Positions 32,110-43,619 of a DNA stretch of 64,000 bases are shown piece by piece. The stretch is from Bettongia penicillata ogilbyi (Eukaryota; Chordata; Mammalia; Diprotodontia; Potoroidae), in contig JAJHZJ010000061.1 of assembly GCA_023548195.1 (NCBI GenBank), positions 2,768,771-2,832,770 of the forward strand, given 5' to 3'. The translations under genes were made by a program, and so were the position numbers. Numbering within the stretch: the stretch's first letter is position 1; every line of letters starts with the position of its first letter. The notes beneath the pieces are model-generated. The model made no database searches and was not told the origin of the DNA. It was given only the letters and a program-made list of their open reading frames with translations.

Positions 32110-33240
32110 AAAGTACTAAAAATTCAGTTTGGTTCATTAATTCACATACAAACAGCAAACGCCTATCATGTTTGCTGAAGGGGATATAAACTTTAGATAC
32201 ATTTCCAGTCCTTAAGGGAAGGGATATATATTAGTCAAATATAAATTTCAACATCAAAATGGAATGACTTCCCTGCATCCCAAAAAAATTACATGATTTT
32301 TAAAAGTTTCTGTATGTCTTACAATCTGAAAGAGGTTCCAGTCTAATAGCCACAAGACTATTAAAATTTAATAGAAAATAAATTATAAAAACTGTCACTG
32401 GATAAAGCAATATCTCCAGAAATATGACTGTTCTGTAGTTTCTATCTTCTTTCTCCTATAGTAAAATCAAACAAATGGATATTTCATAGCCAAAGGTACA
32501 AATGAATCAAGACTGAAATAGAAAACATAAACAGAACAGAAGAGAAAAGGGAAATATGGCACTCTTTCAATAACTTGAGTCTACTTAAAAAAAATTTAAA
32601 CCTATGATTTACTATATTGTTGTCACATTCCACTACTTTATCTGATCTAGAAACTTCATAAACTAACCTGCCAGTAATCATTCATTTGGTTTTGCTCAAA
32701 CTGCAATTGCCTTATAGTTGCTCTTCTTTAATGCTTTTTAATGAGTCCAATATTTCATATAACACCTATTTTCATTTTTTAAAAGTCCACTGAAAAGCAT
32801 TCCAACGTTTTATAAATATTATTTCAAGGCCTTTAGCATTGATTTAGTTTTTTCTGTCTTCATCATTTTAAAAAACTGGCCCCTTTTGCCCAAATCTTCC
32901 TAGTTATATGATATTTCCTTTCTGTAAATTTCCATTTCCCAAATTCTCCTGACATTCCCTTTTATTCCCTCTCCCTATCTCGCCTGCCTGCTTCTCATAG
33001 ATTTTCCCTTATTCTCTGTAACAAACTTTTAAAAAGAACTATTCTTCTGTCTCTTCCTCATTTAAAACATTTTAAGTTTGTTTTAAATGATACCCTTAAA
33101 CACCAATTTTGAAGTATTCTCAATCTTTTTTGTCCACCAATTTTCTTCCATTAAAAAAATTCAATACAATTGTGTTTTAATTGAAATGCTACAATTATAA
33201 ACTTTGATCAAGATTAAATATCCTGAGAGGTTTAACATTA
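32110..33240. other. Intronic sequence, nothing recognised
   Basis: AT-rich; 32880-33060 is pyrimidine-rich. Neither a gene nor a named repeat could be supported. Confidence 0.45.
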
Positions 33241-33244
33241 TAAC

Positions 33245-33418
33245 TTAAAAGAACAGAATGCTGTTTTTCAGTCATGTCTGAAGTTGACACTGGAAAGGTT
33301 TGCCATTTCTTTCTCCAGCCCAGGGTAACACTCCTAGTAAGTTTCTTAGAGGTCAGACTGTCTGAGTCTTCCTAACTCCAGGCATGGCACTCTATCCACT
33401 GTACCTCCTAGCTAACCC
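33245..33418 (-). mobile_element. RTE-tailed SINE (Mar1-like), antisense
   Basis: It starts with the complement of the RTE-type tail (tttttcagtcatgtctgaag). It continues with tttgccatttctttctccag and ends with ctctatccactgtacctcct, the complement of the tRNA-like head. Same family as 25005-25285. Confidence 0.7.
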
Positions 33419-33424
33419 AAAGAA

Positions 33425-33545
33425 TAACACAGCAGACTGGGGAAAACACAGATCTAATAAGAAAATCTAGGTTCAAATACCACCTCTGACATTTACTACA
33501 TATGTGATCTTGAGTAAATCAATTATCCTACAAATACAAATCTTG
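33425..33545 (+). mobile_element. MIR/tRNA-type SINE fragment, sense
   Basis: Reads aaatctaggttcaaatacca, cctctgacatttactacata, tgtgatcttgagtaaatcaa: the central part of a MIR-like SINE. It lies directly next to the antisense SINE. Confidence 0.5.
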
Positions 33546-33549
33546 TACA

Positions 33550-34356
33550 TGCTAAGATTACACACAACTGAAAAACGTTATGGAAAAATATTGGCAGGCA
33601 GATAGGATATACTTTTTTTCAGACAAATACTTATTATGAACTGCATGACCTTGAGCATTAAGGTGTCTTTAAAGTTCTAAAATTCTATGTCTGAACTAAA
33701 ATGCAATATTCTCTGCAACAAAAAGAAGCTTCTATTCAATGAATACTACTTTTTTATTCTACTAATGACCTCCATTAAAAATTGAGAAAAGGATTACTTC
33801 AATGATCTGTGATCAGTGTGTGTGCACCCTCTACCAACACAATCACAGTTCTTGCCTTAGTTGACAATCCTAATGAATTACTATGGTTAAAAATCCATCA
33901 TTTATGAACAACTTTTTATTAAGTGTTTGTGGAATGATGTACTTCACTAAACTAAGTAAGCTAGTCTCCAGCCAAGATATACAGTCTATCGCTAAGACCA
34001 CAGAAAAGTATTATGCTTGAAAAATATTTAATGCATGAATACAATAAAACCTCACATATAAATGCTTTATTTCTCTCCATGCTGTACTTTAAACTGTAAT
34101 TATCAAACTACTGGCAAAACTCCCCAATGAGGACCCAAACCAAATTAAAATGGAAATGAAAAATGTTTAACAAGATAAATAAAAATATAATATAGATGTG
34201 AATTTGTAGTATTCCAGGCAAAGATTTCCTTCTGAGTTTGGCATCACTAATCTTGCCTCTCCAGAGTTTTCTCCACCCTGCCCCACAAAACTCTGGATCC
34301 AGGACATTCACTCCAGCTCTGGAATTCACATACCGAAGTACCTTAGGATCCTTGTG
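33550..34356. other. Intronic sequence, nothing recognised
   Basis: No coding feature or named repeat supported. Confidence 0.4.
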
Positions 34357-34442
34357 ACCTCTCCCTCTGATGTAGTATGTATTTCCTCCCTGAACCTCTA
34401 CCTCTCCCTCTGATGTAGTATGTATTTCCTCCCTGAACTTCT
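34357..34442. repeat. Tandem duplication of a 43-bp unit
   Basis: acctctccctctgatgtagt with the following 23 bases appears at 34357 and again, almost unchanged, at 34400. Two copies only, so recent slippage or unequal exchange. Confidence 0.9.
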
Positions 34443-34559
34443 ATTTTAAGAAAGTCTAGTCCAGACATGTCTTCAGTTCTCTCCAGACTGTATTCCTTAC
34501 TCCTCTGGACTTTCTCTAATATGCCAATCACAGCTGGTACCACCACCTCCTCAACCTTA

Positions 34560-34700
34560 AAGTTCTCTTTTATGTGTTACCTTCTTCCATTAAAATATAA
34601 TCTCCTTGAGAGCAGGAATTAATTATGCCTGTATTTGTTTTCCCAGGGCTTAGTACCATGCCTATAAGATAGCTGAACTAATTGATTGACATGCAAGTTT
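34560..34700 (+). mobile_element. L2 3' end, sense
   Basis: Typical L2 end: aatataatctccttgagagc, aggaattaattatgcctgta, cccagggcttagtaccatgc, ctgaactaattgattgac. Confidence 0.68.
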
Positions 34701-35074
34701 TCCATTTCCATCTTACTTACATTTGGGTGAAAAACAATTTTCTAAAGAATTCATAGCTGTGAAAAACAATTTTCAAAAAAATTAACTCAAAGTGGGAACA
34801 CTTTCTTCCTCCATTTCCAGGACTACTGAGACTCAAAGCTAAAGATAATATTTTAGTACTAAAAGTTCAGATACATGATGAATTAATTAAGGGGTATGTG
34901 GGGGGAACGACTTGGGTACTAGACTACCATTTATAACATGGTTTCTATGGGAAAAAGTGTGGTAATTGTTATGCAACTGAACTGCATACAAGTAATCAGA
35001 ACACATGTGCTTATAAACTAGGGATTGCTTGCACTAAAAATATTTAAAACACTACAACATACAAACTGCTCTTG

Positions 35075-35535
35075 CTTCTCTGCCTTGCTCTCTAACCACT
35101 TACGTCTCCTTTTACTAGACCATCATCCTTATAGATACACCTGAAGACCCTGAACAAGATCCCCTACTGTCTCTATATTGTCTCTCTGGATGAGCCATCA
35201 GGTACCATCAGTTTAATTACTATCTATGTGCAAATAACACCCAAATCTATATAACTGGCTAAGGTTTCTCTTCTGAGACCTAGTCATCCATGTTCAGCTA
35301 CTTACTGGATATTTAAAATATCATGTCTCATATTATCTAAAACTCAAAATGCCCAAAAGTAAAGTCATTATCTGTTCTCTAGTTCCAAACTTCACTTATT
35401 TCACAGCTGCTAACATTCTTCTGGTCACCCAGGTTTGTAATTCCTAACGTTACACAGTCAATCAGTGGCCCAATCTGATTATTTTTAACTCCAAAATATC
35501 TCTTACATACAACCCCTTTTCTCTATCTACACAGT
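35075..35535 (+). mobile_element. L2 fragment, sense
   Basis: L2 ORF words in order: taattactatctatgtgcaa, ataacacccaaatctatata, aactcaaaatgcccaaaagt, aagtcattatctgttctcta, then ggtcacccaggtttgtaatt and tgtggcccaatctgat-like text. Polymerase thumb region; stops throughout. Confidence 0.65.
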
Positions 35536-35724
35536 TAGAAGGACAATATTATCTGAAATTGGAGGAAAAGGAGATCGAAGGGAATACTATCAAGGGATTC
35601 TGAAAAAAAAAAGTAGGGAGCATGATGAGCTAGGAGAAGAAAAGGTTTGGAATAATTTCTTTCAGGAGACATGGAGTTAATTAATCAAAGCAGGAAAAAA
35701 AAGAGTATCTTGTAACTATAAACT

Positions 35725-36012
35725 AATTTAAGTATTTTTTGCACATACAGGATTTTTTCCTATTTCTTTGATCATTCTGGGATATAGATACAGTAGTGAC
35801 ATAGCTGGGTAAAAGAGCATACAAGCTTAACAGGTTTCTGTGTATAAATCCAAATAGCTTTCCAGAATGGTTGTGCCCATTTACAGATTCACCAACATTA
35901 AATCAATGTGCCTGTTTTCCCATATCTCCTCTAGTATATCATTTTCCCTTTTTATCAGCTATCCCAATATGAAAGAAGTGAGGTAGAATCTCAGAACTAC
36001 ATTAATTTACAT
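35725..36012 (-). mobile_element. L1 fragment, antisense, near the 3' end
   Basis: The complement of the region that in sense copies reads attagagaaacacaaattaa (53896) and atcagactggctaatatgac. Here: tatcccaatatgaaagaagt, gaggtagaatctcagaacta, tttacatttttctgatca. Also aatagctttccagaatggtt, the complement of the 'attctggagaacaatttgga' block. Confidence 0.72.
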
Positions 36013-36014
36013 TT

Positions 36015-37387
36015 TTCTGATCAGTCAGTCAGCCAATAAATATTTGTTAAACATTACACGCCAGGCAAGCAATGTGTTAAGCCCAGGAGATACAAAGGAA
36101 GACATAAAAACAGTCCCTACTCTCAAGGAGCTCAAAGTCTAATTGGGCAGAGAATATGCAAACAACTACGTGGAAACTACTGTTAACAGGATTTTTACTG
36201 AACCAGTCTCTAACCCGAGAATGATGAAACAGCAGGCCAGAGACAAAATGCCAGTAATCTGGTAGCCATTTACTTTATTAATTCCAGAGTGAGGAATGTT
36301 CTCTTGGCTGAGTAAAAGCACTGGGTATAATACTTAAATCAGAGTGGGGAAGGTAGATTACCAACAATCATTTGGAGGTTTCCCACAAGAAGCCTACAAG
36401 CCCCACAATATAACAATTCTGGAGCCAAGTCTCAGGGGTTGTGATCACCTCCCCTAAAGCACAGAACCAGAGTTCTGTGACAGGAATAACTTCTTCAGTC
36501 TTTGATTTGCTTCACTTAAGGTCCAGTGATTGTGAGTGTTGAGAGTTTTGATTAATCAGTTCAAGCTGCATTGTGAGCTCTGACTCCCAAGCAGAGGGTC
36601 AGCTCTTGAAAAAACTAAATCACTGGTATATTCATTACACATATCATATTGATTAATATAAAAATTATAAATTCCTTTCTCACTATATACATATACATCC
36701 ATAAACACACACACACATATACATACACATACAGGATAAACTAGGAAAAAAATCAACAGAGGGAAAGCACTAAAATTAAGGGAGATTAAGAAAGGCTTAA
36801 TGCAAAAAGCAGAATTTTAGCTGAGACTTGAAGAAATTCAAGGAAGCCTAGAGGCAGAAAATAAACAGGGAAATGCATTCCAGATGTGGAGGATACACAA
36901 TGAAAATTCCTAGAGTAAGGAGATGGAGTGTCACTGAGGTCTATGTCACTGGATTAAACAGAAGTGGGAGTTTGGGGGTGCAGTTAAGATGTAAGAAAAC
37001 TAAAAAGAAGGGAGGAACAAGTTATGTAGGACTTTAAAAGCCAAACATGATTTTCCCTTTCATCCTGGAGGTGACAAGGAGTCAAGAGAGTTTACAGAGT
37101 AAGTGAAGAAGGGGGCTGTGATATAGTCAGAACTGTTTCTTAGAAGACCATTTGGACATCTAAGTGGAGCCTGGACTGGAGTAGGAAGATTTGTGGCAGA
37201 AGACTGACCAAGTGGCTATTATTGCAATAGAACAGGCATGAGGTAATCAGGGTATGAAGCAGGGAGGTGGCAATAACAGAGGAGTGAAGAGGATATACTT
37301 GAAAGATGTTACAAAAGTAAAATCAGCTGGCCTTGGCAACAGACTGGCTACGAGGGATGAGTGAGGAGTTGAGCATGACACCTTGAT
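36015..37387 (-). mobile_element. L2, antisense, long copy split by an LTR
   Basis: Starting with the complement of the L2 terminus (aataaatatttgttaaacat, gccaggcaagcaatgtgtta, acagtccctactctcaagga). It is interrupted at 36180 and resumes near 36715 (ataaactaggaaaaaaatca, acagagggaaagcactaaaa). It continues through the coding end (aaggcttaatgcaaaaagca, ttgcaatagaacaggcatga). The order is exactly that of an L2 read backwards. Confidence 0.75.
36181..36640 (-). mobile_element. Solo LTR of an endogenous retrovirus (candidate), inserted in L2
   Basis: On the minus strand the insert ends in ...cctgttaaca (CA end at 36181) and contains an AATAAA (complement near 36270-36280) about 90 bp before it. 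A TATA-like word lies about 60 bp upstream of that signal. The start (TG) is near 36640 but cannot be fixed; no clear target duplication was found. No viral gene is present. Confidence 0.55.
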
Positions 37388-37510
37388 TCTCTGTAAGTAA
37401 ACCATCACATCATTTGCAAAATAAATGATCATTTTCTTTCTTCTTTGCCTGTGTTTATTCCCTCAATTTCTTTTTCTTGCCCTCTTGCTACAACTAGCAT
37501 TTTCAGATCC
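37388..37510 (-). mobile_element. L1 ORF2 fragment, antisense
   Basis: Complement of the L1 polymerase palm region: ccatcacatcatttgcaaaa, tgatcattttctttcttctt, tccctcaatttctttttctt, ctacaactagcattttcag. The better-preserved antisense copy at 49320-49420 has the same order. Confidence 0.6.
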
Positions 37511-37729
37511 CCAAAATATCACTAAATTATATATATTCTTTCATCCAGTTGTATCATGAGTTTTGCTAGGATATTTATGGAGGAGGGGAAGGAGCAGAAA
37601 GAGGGTGTATTTTAGGAGGGATGAGGTTAGAGAGCAACAGTGACACCCACACAGAGTATCAATGAAACATTTTTAAAAATAAGAATGACAAAGAAAATTT
37701 GGAAGGGACATATACTACCAAATTAAATT

Positions 37730-38045
37730 TTTAAAAAAGCTAAACATAATACAAAACTAAATATATAAAACATAATATATAATTATATAATAAATATAAA
37801 TTATTATTTAATTAAATTTAATTAAGTTTAATTTTTATTTATTATAAATTACTTATTAATTAAAATTTAAATTTGTAATTAAAAGCTTTAAAGTTTATAT
37901 TTTTAAAAAATTATAATTTTAAAAATTTTAATATTTTTAATTTAAAAATTCCATTTTAAAATTTAATTAAAATTAATTATTAATCAATAAATAAATTATA
38001 AAATGATTTAATTAAATTACTGAATAAAAATTAATAATGAATATA
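37730..38045. repeat. Extremely AT-rich low-complexity block
   Basis: About 310 bp built almost only of A and T (taaataaattattatttaat, aatttttaaaaattataatt and similar), with G or C only every 20-30 bases. No phased unit is visible. Confidence 0.85.
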
Positions 38046-38289
38046 AGCATATAAAATATAAAAGCTAAACATATATAGTCCTTTCTCTTCTGGAATGTTG
38101 TTAACATTGGCTAATGTTTGCAAAATTAATAAAAATGTATGAATTAATAAAAATGTATGAAAATGTACTTTAAAAAAATTTCCATCCAACAAATCCACTT
38201 CAACACCCAAAATAAATCCCATGACAGCTGGTCTTACACACGTAAAAAAACTGTAGGGAATATACTAGGTATAAGCCTATTACTGAACT

Positions 38290-38400
38290 TGACAGAGTTG
38301 GGCACAGTGGATAAAGTACTAGCCTTAGAATCAGGAAGACATCAGGTTCCAATCCTACCTCTAACACTAGATACGTGACCATGGGAAAACTCAATTGGTT
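38290..38400 (+). mobile_element. tRNA-derived SINE head, sense
   Basis: gggcacagtggataaagtac, agaatcaggaagacatcagg and acgtgaccatgggaaaactc match the tRNA-like half of the marsupial SINEs. Confidence 0.6.
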
Positions 38401-38404
38401 TTAC

Positions 38405-38945
38405 AGAATCTCAAAGTAGGCTAAGACCTCCCAGACCAACCTCTACCTGAATAAAAATCTCCTCTATAATATATCTGACAAGTGGTTATCTTATCTTCTC
38501 CTAGAAAACCTCAAGTGAGAAGGAACCAAGGACCTTCAGAGGAAGCCCACTTCACCCTAGGATAACCCCAATCATCAGGAAGTTTCTCTAGATTTCTAAA
38601 GTTTTCTCCCCACAATCTGTACTCACTGCTCCTCATTTTGTCTGCTCAAGTCATGTATAATAACAACTCTAATTCCATTCCCTGTGACAGCTTACCAAAC
38701 AAGCTCCAAAGGCTAACATTACATCCCTTCTCCTCTCCTGGTTCAACAGCCCAATTCCCTCAAATTATCCTAACATGGTATGAACTTGAGACCCATTAGC
38801 ATCCTATTTGCCCTCATGCAGATGTTATTTGACCTATCAGCATGCCTTCAAAAAAGTGCAGTCAAAACTGAACCCAACACTCTAGATGTAGACTGACACT
38901 TATTTTCCTCAACTAAAAATGAGGTGTTGAATTGGGTGGCCCTGT
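38405..38945 (-). mobile_element. CR1/L3 LINE 3' UTR, antisense
   Basis: Complement of CR1/L3 3' sequence: gaccaacctctacctgaata, ctagaaaacctcaagtgaga, aggaagtttctctagatttc, ctgctcctcattttgtctgc, ttatttgacctatcagcatg and aacactctagatgtagactg. The same family is in sense at 2505-2880. Confidence 0.72.
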
Positions 38946-39124
38946 ATGGTCCCTAGAAAATAAATTTCTTTAACTTATTTCAATTCCCCGAGATAGTTCC
39001 AACCATTGTAATCACAAGTTCAAGAATCCTGATGCTTCCCAAATCAAACCAAGTAAGAGTCAAAAGAACAGTACTCAACTCTCAACACTACTTAAGATCT
39101 TTTAATCATCATATTTTAACATCA

Positions 39125-41160
39125 CAAAATTTTACCATTAGTTCTCTATTCTATTATGTTTTACAGGAAATGGTTGATAATATTTTTTTTCAAACATCAT
39201 ACTGATCACATTGGTGGTTGTTGTCCTTCGTTCTCAAAGAGGACCAAAATGACATCACCATGATAAAGTGAAGTTTCAATGTGTACGACTGTGGCTGATC
39301 AGACCAACAAGAACTCAGAATGCTCTACCACAGATTGAGCACAGATAGTCTGTGTGAATATTTGGGGTGGTCACTCCAAATCTGTGCATCCTACATTTAC
39401 TTTGTGCTGTTTCAATTGTGCTTTGGTCATAGAGCACAGCACCATTTCTGATGCGTGCACGCCATGCTGAGTGGTCCTGTGCCAGTGTCTCCCATGTTGT
39501 ACAGTCAATCCAAAGTTCTTGAGAGAGACCTTAAGGGTGTCCTTGTATCACTTCCACTGGCCATCACATGATCATTTGCCCCATGCAAATTCTTCATAAA
39601 ATGGTTTTTTTTGGCAAGCATATATTTTGCATTCGAACAACGTGGCCAGCCTATTGGAGTTGCACTCTCTGAAGCATACTTTGAATGCTTGGCAGTTCAG
39701 CCCAAGCAAGGACTTCAGTGTCTGGTACCTTATCCTGCCAGGTGATTCTCAGAATCTTCCTAAGACAGTTCAAATGGAAGTGATTCAGTTTCCTGGCATG
39801 GCGCTGGTAGACTGTCCATATTTCACAGGCATACAACAATGAGGTCAGCACAACAGCTCTGTAGACTTTCAGTTTGGTAATCAGTCTAATAGCTCTTCTC
39901 TCCCAAACTTTTCTTTGGAGCCTCCCAAAGACTGAGCTAGCTCTGGCAGTGTGTGTGTCAACCTCATTGTCAATGAGTACATCCCTGGAAAGTACACCAC
40001 CAACGTAAGTGAACTTATCCACAGCATCCAAAACTTCTCCATTTGTTGTAAACAATGGTTTCATGTATGGATGGTGTGATGGTGGCTGATGGTGTTCCTG
40101 TGTTTTCTTGGTATAAATAATTAGGCCAAAATTAGCACAGGCAGCAGAAAGTTGATCCATACTTTGTTGCATCTCAGCTTCAGAGGCTGCATTGAGTGCA
40201 CATTCATCTGCAAACAGAAAATCATGCATCAACGCTCCCTCCATTTTGGTTCTGGCTTGTAGCCTTTTCAAATTGAAGAACTTACCATCAATACAGTAGA
40301 TAACTTGATGCCATGTTTATCCTCATTGAAAGCATTTGACAACATGGCTGAAAATTTCATGCTAAAAAAAAGCATGAGGGCAAGCACAGAGAGCCTTGTT
40401 TCACTCCACTGATGACTGGGAAGGCATGAGAGCATTGTCCATTATCCAGCACCTTGGCAAACATGCCATTATGAAATTGATGTACAATGCTGATGAACTT
40501 CTCTGGGCAACCAAATTTTGACATAATTTTCCATAAGTCCTCATGACTAACAGTGTCAGCCTTGGTCAGACCTACAAACGTGTACAGACCTCTGTTCTGC
40601 TCCTGGCATTTCTCCTGGAGTTGTTGGCCAGCAAACACCATATTGACTGTTCCTTTCTGAAGCCACACTGGCTCTCACGTAGATGACCATCTCCCAGGTG
40701 AAGGATCAGTCTATTAAGGAGAACTCTAGCAAGAATCTTGCCAGCAGCGACTAAGAGAGAGACCCCCTGTGACAGTCACATTTATCACATTACTCTGTTA
40801 CTCAAGAATCTAAAGCAGCTGTTTATTCCCTATCATAACAAATCCAACCCTTTTGTATGACCTACATGCCCCCTAAATATTTCTTATCTCACCAAAATCA
40901 CACTCATTATTCTATGCCATGTATTCCCTGATTCTATCACCTTAACCTGTGACAAATGATTTTTTTCATTTCCATAACTGTGTATTTACCATTCACACTA
41001 TTAAAAAATTCCTATTTCTTTTTTCATTTGACTCTTCAGAGTCAGCAAGCTTTTTCTCTGATAAGCTTCATTTCAGTACATAATTACTCCCTTTCTCAGC
41101 ATCCCCTCCTCAAATGAACTCTATTTGTACTACTAATTCGCACTCACTTTATATGACCCT
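39125..41160 (+). mobile_element. L2 fragment, sense, interrupted at 39212 by another LINE
   Basis: 39125-39212 and 40784-41160 read as one L2 when joined. ...tttcaaacatcatactgatcacatt (left) continues as atcacattactctgttactc, aagaatctaaagcagctgtt, ttccctatcataacaaatcc (right), as in 'gtcacccccctactcaaaaacctccagtggctccctatt' of L2. The 8 bp atcacatt occur on both sides of the insert. Confidence 0.72.
39213..40783 (-). mobile_element. Non-LTR retrotransposon (RTE-like; clade uncertain), 5'-truncated
   Basis: The minus strand encodes a LINE polymerase. The 40357-40668 part has QLQEKCQEQNRGLYTFVGLT, KFGCPEKFISIVHQFHNGMF and ISGVKQGS. The 39651-40271 part has LFADECALNAASEAEMQQSM, KFTYVGGVLSRD, ARASSVFGRLQRKVWERRAI and LLYACEIWTVYQRHARKLNH. 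The palm motif is FADE instead of FADD. One frameshift separates the two open pieces near 40360-40270. The element is bounded by atcacatt duplications (39205-39212, 40784-40791) and truncated at its 5' side. Its 3' tail (complement reads tttgagaacgaaggacaaca) resembles the tail of the SINE at 58926-59239. Confidence 0.87.
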
Positions 41161-41164
41161 TTAA

Positions 41165-41940
41165 AAAAAATCATTAACTATTTATCAAGAGCCTAATCCA
41201 ATGTGTTGTCAAAGAAAGAAATCTAGCTAAGACCCAATCATTGCCCCTACACTGAGCAAGTCTAATAATAGAATGATGAAAATGCTTATAATTTATATGC
41301 AAAATTATTTGCAAACACCTTATCTGCTAAGACACAAACATATAATTATATTATACAGTATTACACAAGCATATTCAAGAGCAGAGGAAAAAACTGTTAT
41401 GGGAAACTTGAAGGGAAATTATAAATCTATGAACATCCCAATACTTTTCACGGGAAAAGTTAGCTCCAAGTTAGCTAGAACATATGGGGTTTGTTTTTTG
41501 TGTTGTGTTGTGCTGTGTTTCGTGTTATGTTGATATGATTTGGTGATTAAAATATGAGATAAAAACAAAATAAAAGTATCTAAGATATTGTAAAGGAATG
41601 TGAACAACAATGGTATAAAACAGTGAAGCACTTTAGATTTTTTAGTGAAAATATGAAATGACCAGATGAATACATAGATGATTATTCCACCAGTGAAATG
41701 AATAAATAGCAAGGAGAAATAAAATAAGCTGTATGTCTGTAAACTACTACATTAGACAAATTTGGTGACATTGAGGATCCATATTAAATAGATGACTGTG
41801 GAATGAAAAAAGTTAACAGATACCAAAGATGTTGCTGAGGTAAAAGTAGAAGAAATTTTGTAAGTGCTTGGATATGTATGCAGAGAAAAATCAAAGAAAC
41901 TTAAGGGGACATTGAAAGCAAGTGCTGGTGTAACAACAGT
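41165..41940. other. Intronic sequence, nothing recognised
   Basis: AT-rich, with a short tgttgtgttgtgctgtgttt run near 41500. No gene or named repeat supported. Confidence 0.45.
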
Positions 41941-41944
41941 AATA

Positions 41945-42205
41945 ACATCTAACATCTAATATCTAACATTTATACAGGCTTGCAAAGCAGTTTACAAATA
42001 TTATCTTATTTGACCTTCACAACAGTTACAAGAGTGAGAATACTATTATCATCCCAATTTTATAGATAAGGAAATTGTAACTATCCAAAATTAAGGGACT
42101 TGTCCAGGGTCATGCAGCTAGCACATCTTGATTTGAAGTCTGGTCCTTTCTGACTCAAAGCCCTGTATGTTCTCTACTGTACCTCCTAGCTGCCTCCCCA
42201 CAGAA
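41945..42205 (-). mobile_element. MIR SINE, antisense, nearly full length
   Basis: Complement of MIR from end to end: ttatacaggcttgcaaagca, tttgaccttcacaacagtta, aattttatagataaggaaat, gacttgtccagggtcatgca, gctagcacatcttgatttga and tctactgtacctcctagctg. Confidence 0.75.
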
Positions 42206-42239
42206 AGAAATAGTTAAGTTAAAAGGAGGAAAGAGAAAA

Positions 42240-42640
42240 AGCTTAGTTTTGGACAAGTCTGAGATACTCACCAATAGCAATACAAAAATGTCCTAAAGAT
42301 ACGTGTATGAAACTCAGAATAGGTGCTAGGGCGGTAAATATAGCATTTGGGAGTCAATCTTACAACAATGATAGCTGAAAACAAAGGAACAGATGCAACT
42401 ACCAAAGGAGAAAATATAGAAAGAAAAATAGGATAAAGAATAAGAAAATATAGAAAGAAAAAATAAGACCAAATGTAGAACCAAATGTAGTCACACCCAG
42501 ACACTGAAGAATCAAAAAGTCAGTGAAAAAGAAAAAGGAAAAAGTACAAGCATAGATGTAAGAGGGGAACCAAGAAAGTGGCATGTCTCAGAATGCAAAG
42601 AGAGACTATTCAACAGGATAAATTGGCCAATCATATCAAA
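42240..42640 (-). mobile_element. L2 ORF fragment, antisense
   Basis: Complement of the L2 polymerase region: gttttggacaagtctgagat, tatagcatttgggagtcaat, caatgatagctgaaaacaaa, agtcagtgaaaaagaaaaag. Weak but in the right order. Confidence 0.5.
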
Positions 42641-42828
42641 AAGTCACAAAAAGGTGAAAGAGGATCATTACTCCCTCCCCCCCCAAAAAAAAAGCAACTG
42701 TATTTGATACTGAGGTAGATACTGAAGATCTTTGGGTTTCAATTTCATAAGAATGAAGCCATAATATGATGAGGAGACAAAAATAATGGTCAGTGAAAAT
42801 ACAGAGATAATTAGATAAGATACACACA

Positions 42829-42830
<2 letters not shown>

Positions 42831-42909
<79 letters not shown>
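42831..42909. repeat. (CT)n microsatellite, about 39 units
   Basis: A pure CT/GA dinucleotide run of 79 bp, preceded by acacacac. The two ~90-codon minus-strand open frames that cross it (Arg-Glu repeats) are artefacts of the repeat. Confidence 0.97.
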
Positions 42910-42911
<2 letters not shown>

Positions 42912-43189
42912 CCCACCACTCACCTCCCAAAAGCTCCCCTACTTAAGGGCAAGGACTACTTCATTGACTCTGTCTATTCTTTAGACCAATCACAGTGGAA
43001 AAACCAGAGTGGATACTTAAACAATGCTTTGTTTTGTTTGGTTTGTTTTTTGACTGCATTCAAGTAGCAGAAGGATTTACCAGAGGACAGGGAAAATAGA
43101 TCATGAGGTTAAGAAACTGAAGATGAGGTCTGAGGAAACTCCCACAAAACGACCTTGGTTTTTTTGGGTGGTAAGAGACATCGCTAGAT

Positions 43190-43345
43190 ACTCACTACCA
43201 GTGTAACCAGTCACTGAGCCTATTTGAGCTGCAGCTTCTTCATCTATAAATAGGGACAGGAATGCCTATAGTAGCAAACTCAACAGTTATTGTGAGGATC
43301 AAATGAAATAATAGAGCTTTGTAAACCTGAAAGTCACATGGGGTC
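43190..43345 (+). mobile_element. MIR SINE, sense
   Basis: Reads cagtgtaaccagtcactgag, cttcttcatctataaatagg, agttattgtgaggatcaaat and agctttgtaaacctgaaag in MIR order. Confidence 0.65.
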
Positions 43346-43619
43346 AGCTATCTACAATAAGGTCAGGTAACGGTACCATGGCTGGGACAAATGGGAGAGA
43401 GAAGATAAGGTTTGAAAACACTGTCAAGCAGCTAAGGCACAGATAAGATTGTGTACCCTAAATCTGTAGGAGGTGAAACCATTCAAACCCCTCCTACAAA
43501 ACAGAAATTATGAGCCAAAACTAAGGCAATTTTCAACTGTTCTCATGGTCTAGGACACTCAGAATCCAAAGGAAGGTTAAAAAAAAGCAAAACAAGAACT
43601 GATACTTCCTGATCCTGCG

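Noticed and set aside
39651..40271. 206-codon open frame on the minus strand as a host gene
   Set aside because: It is a LINE polymerase remnant with FADE at the catalytic site, inside an element bounded by target duplications.
42636..42923. 95- and 83-codon frames with Arg-Glu repeats
   Set aside because: They are translations of the (CT)n microsatellite.
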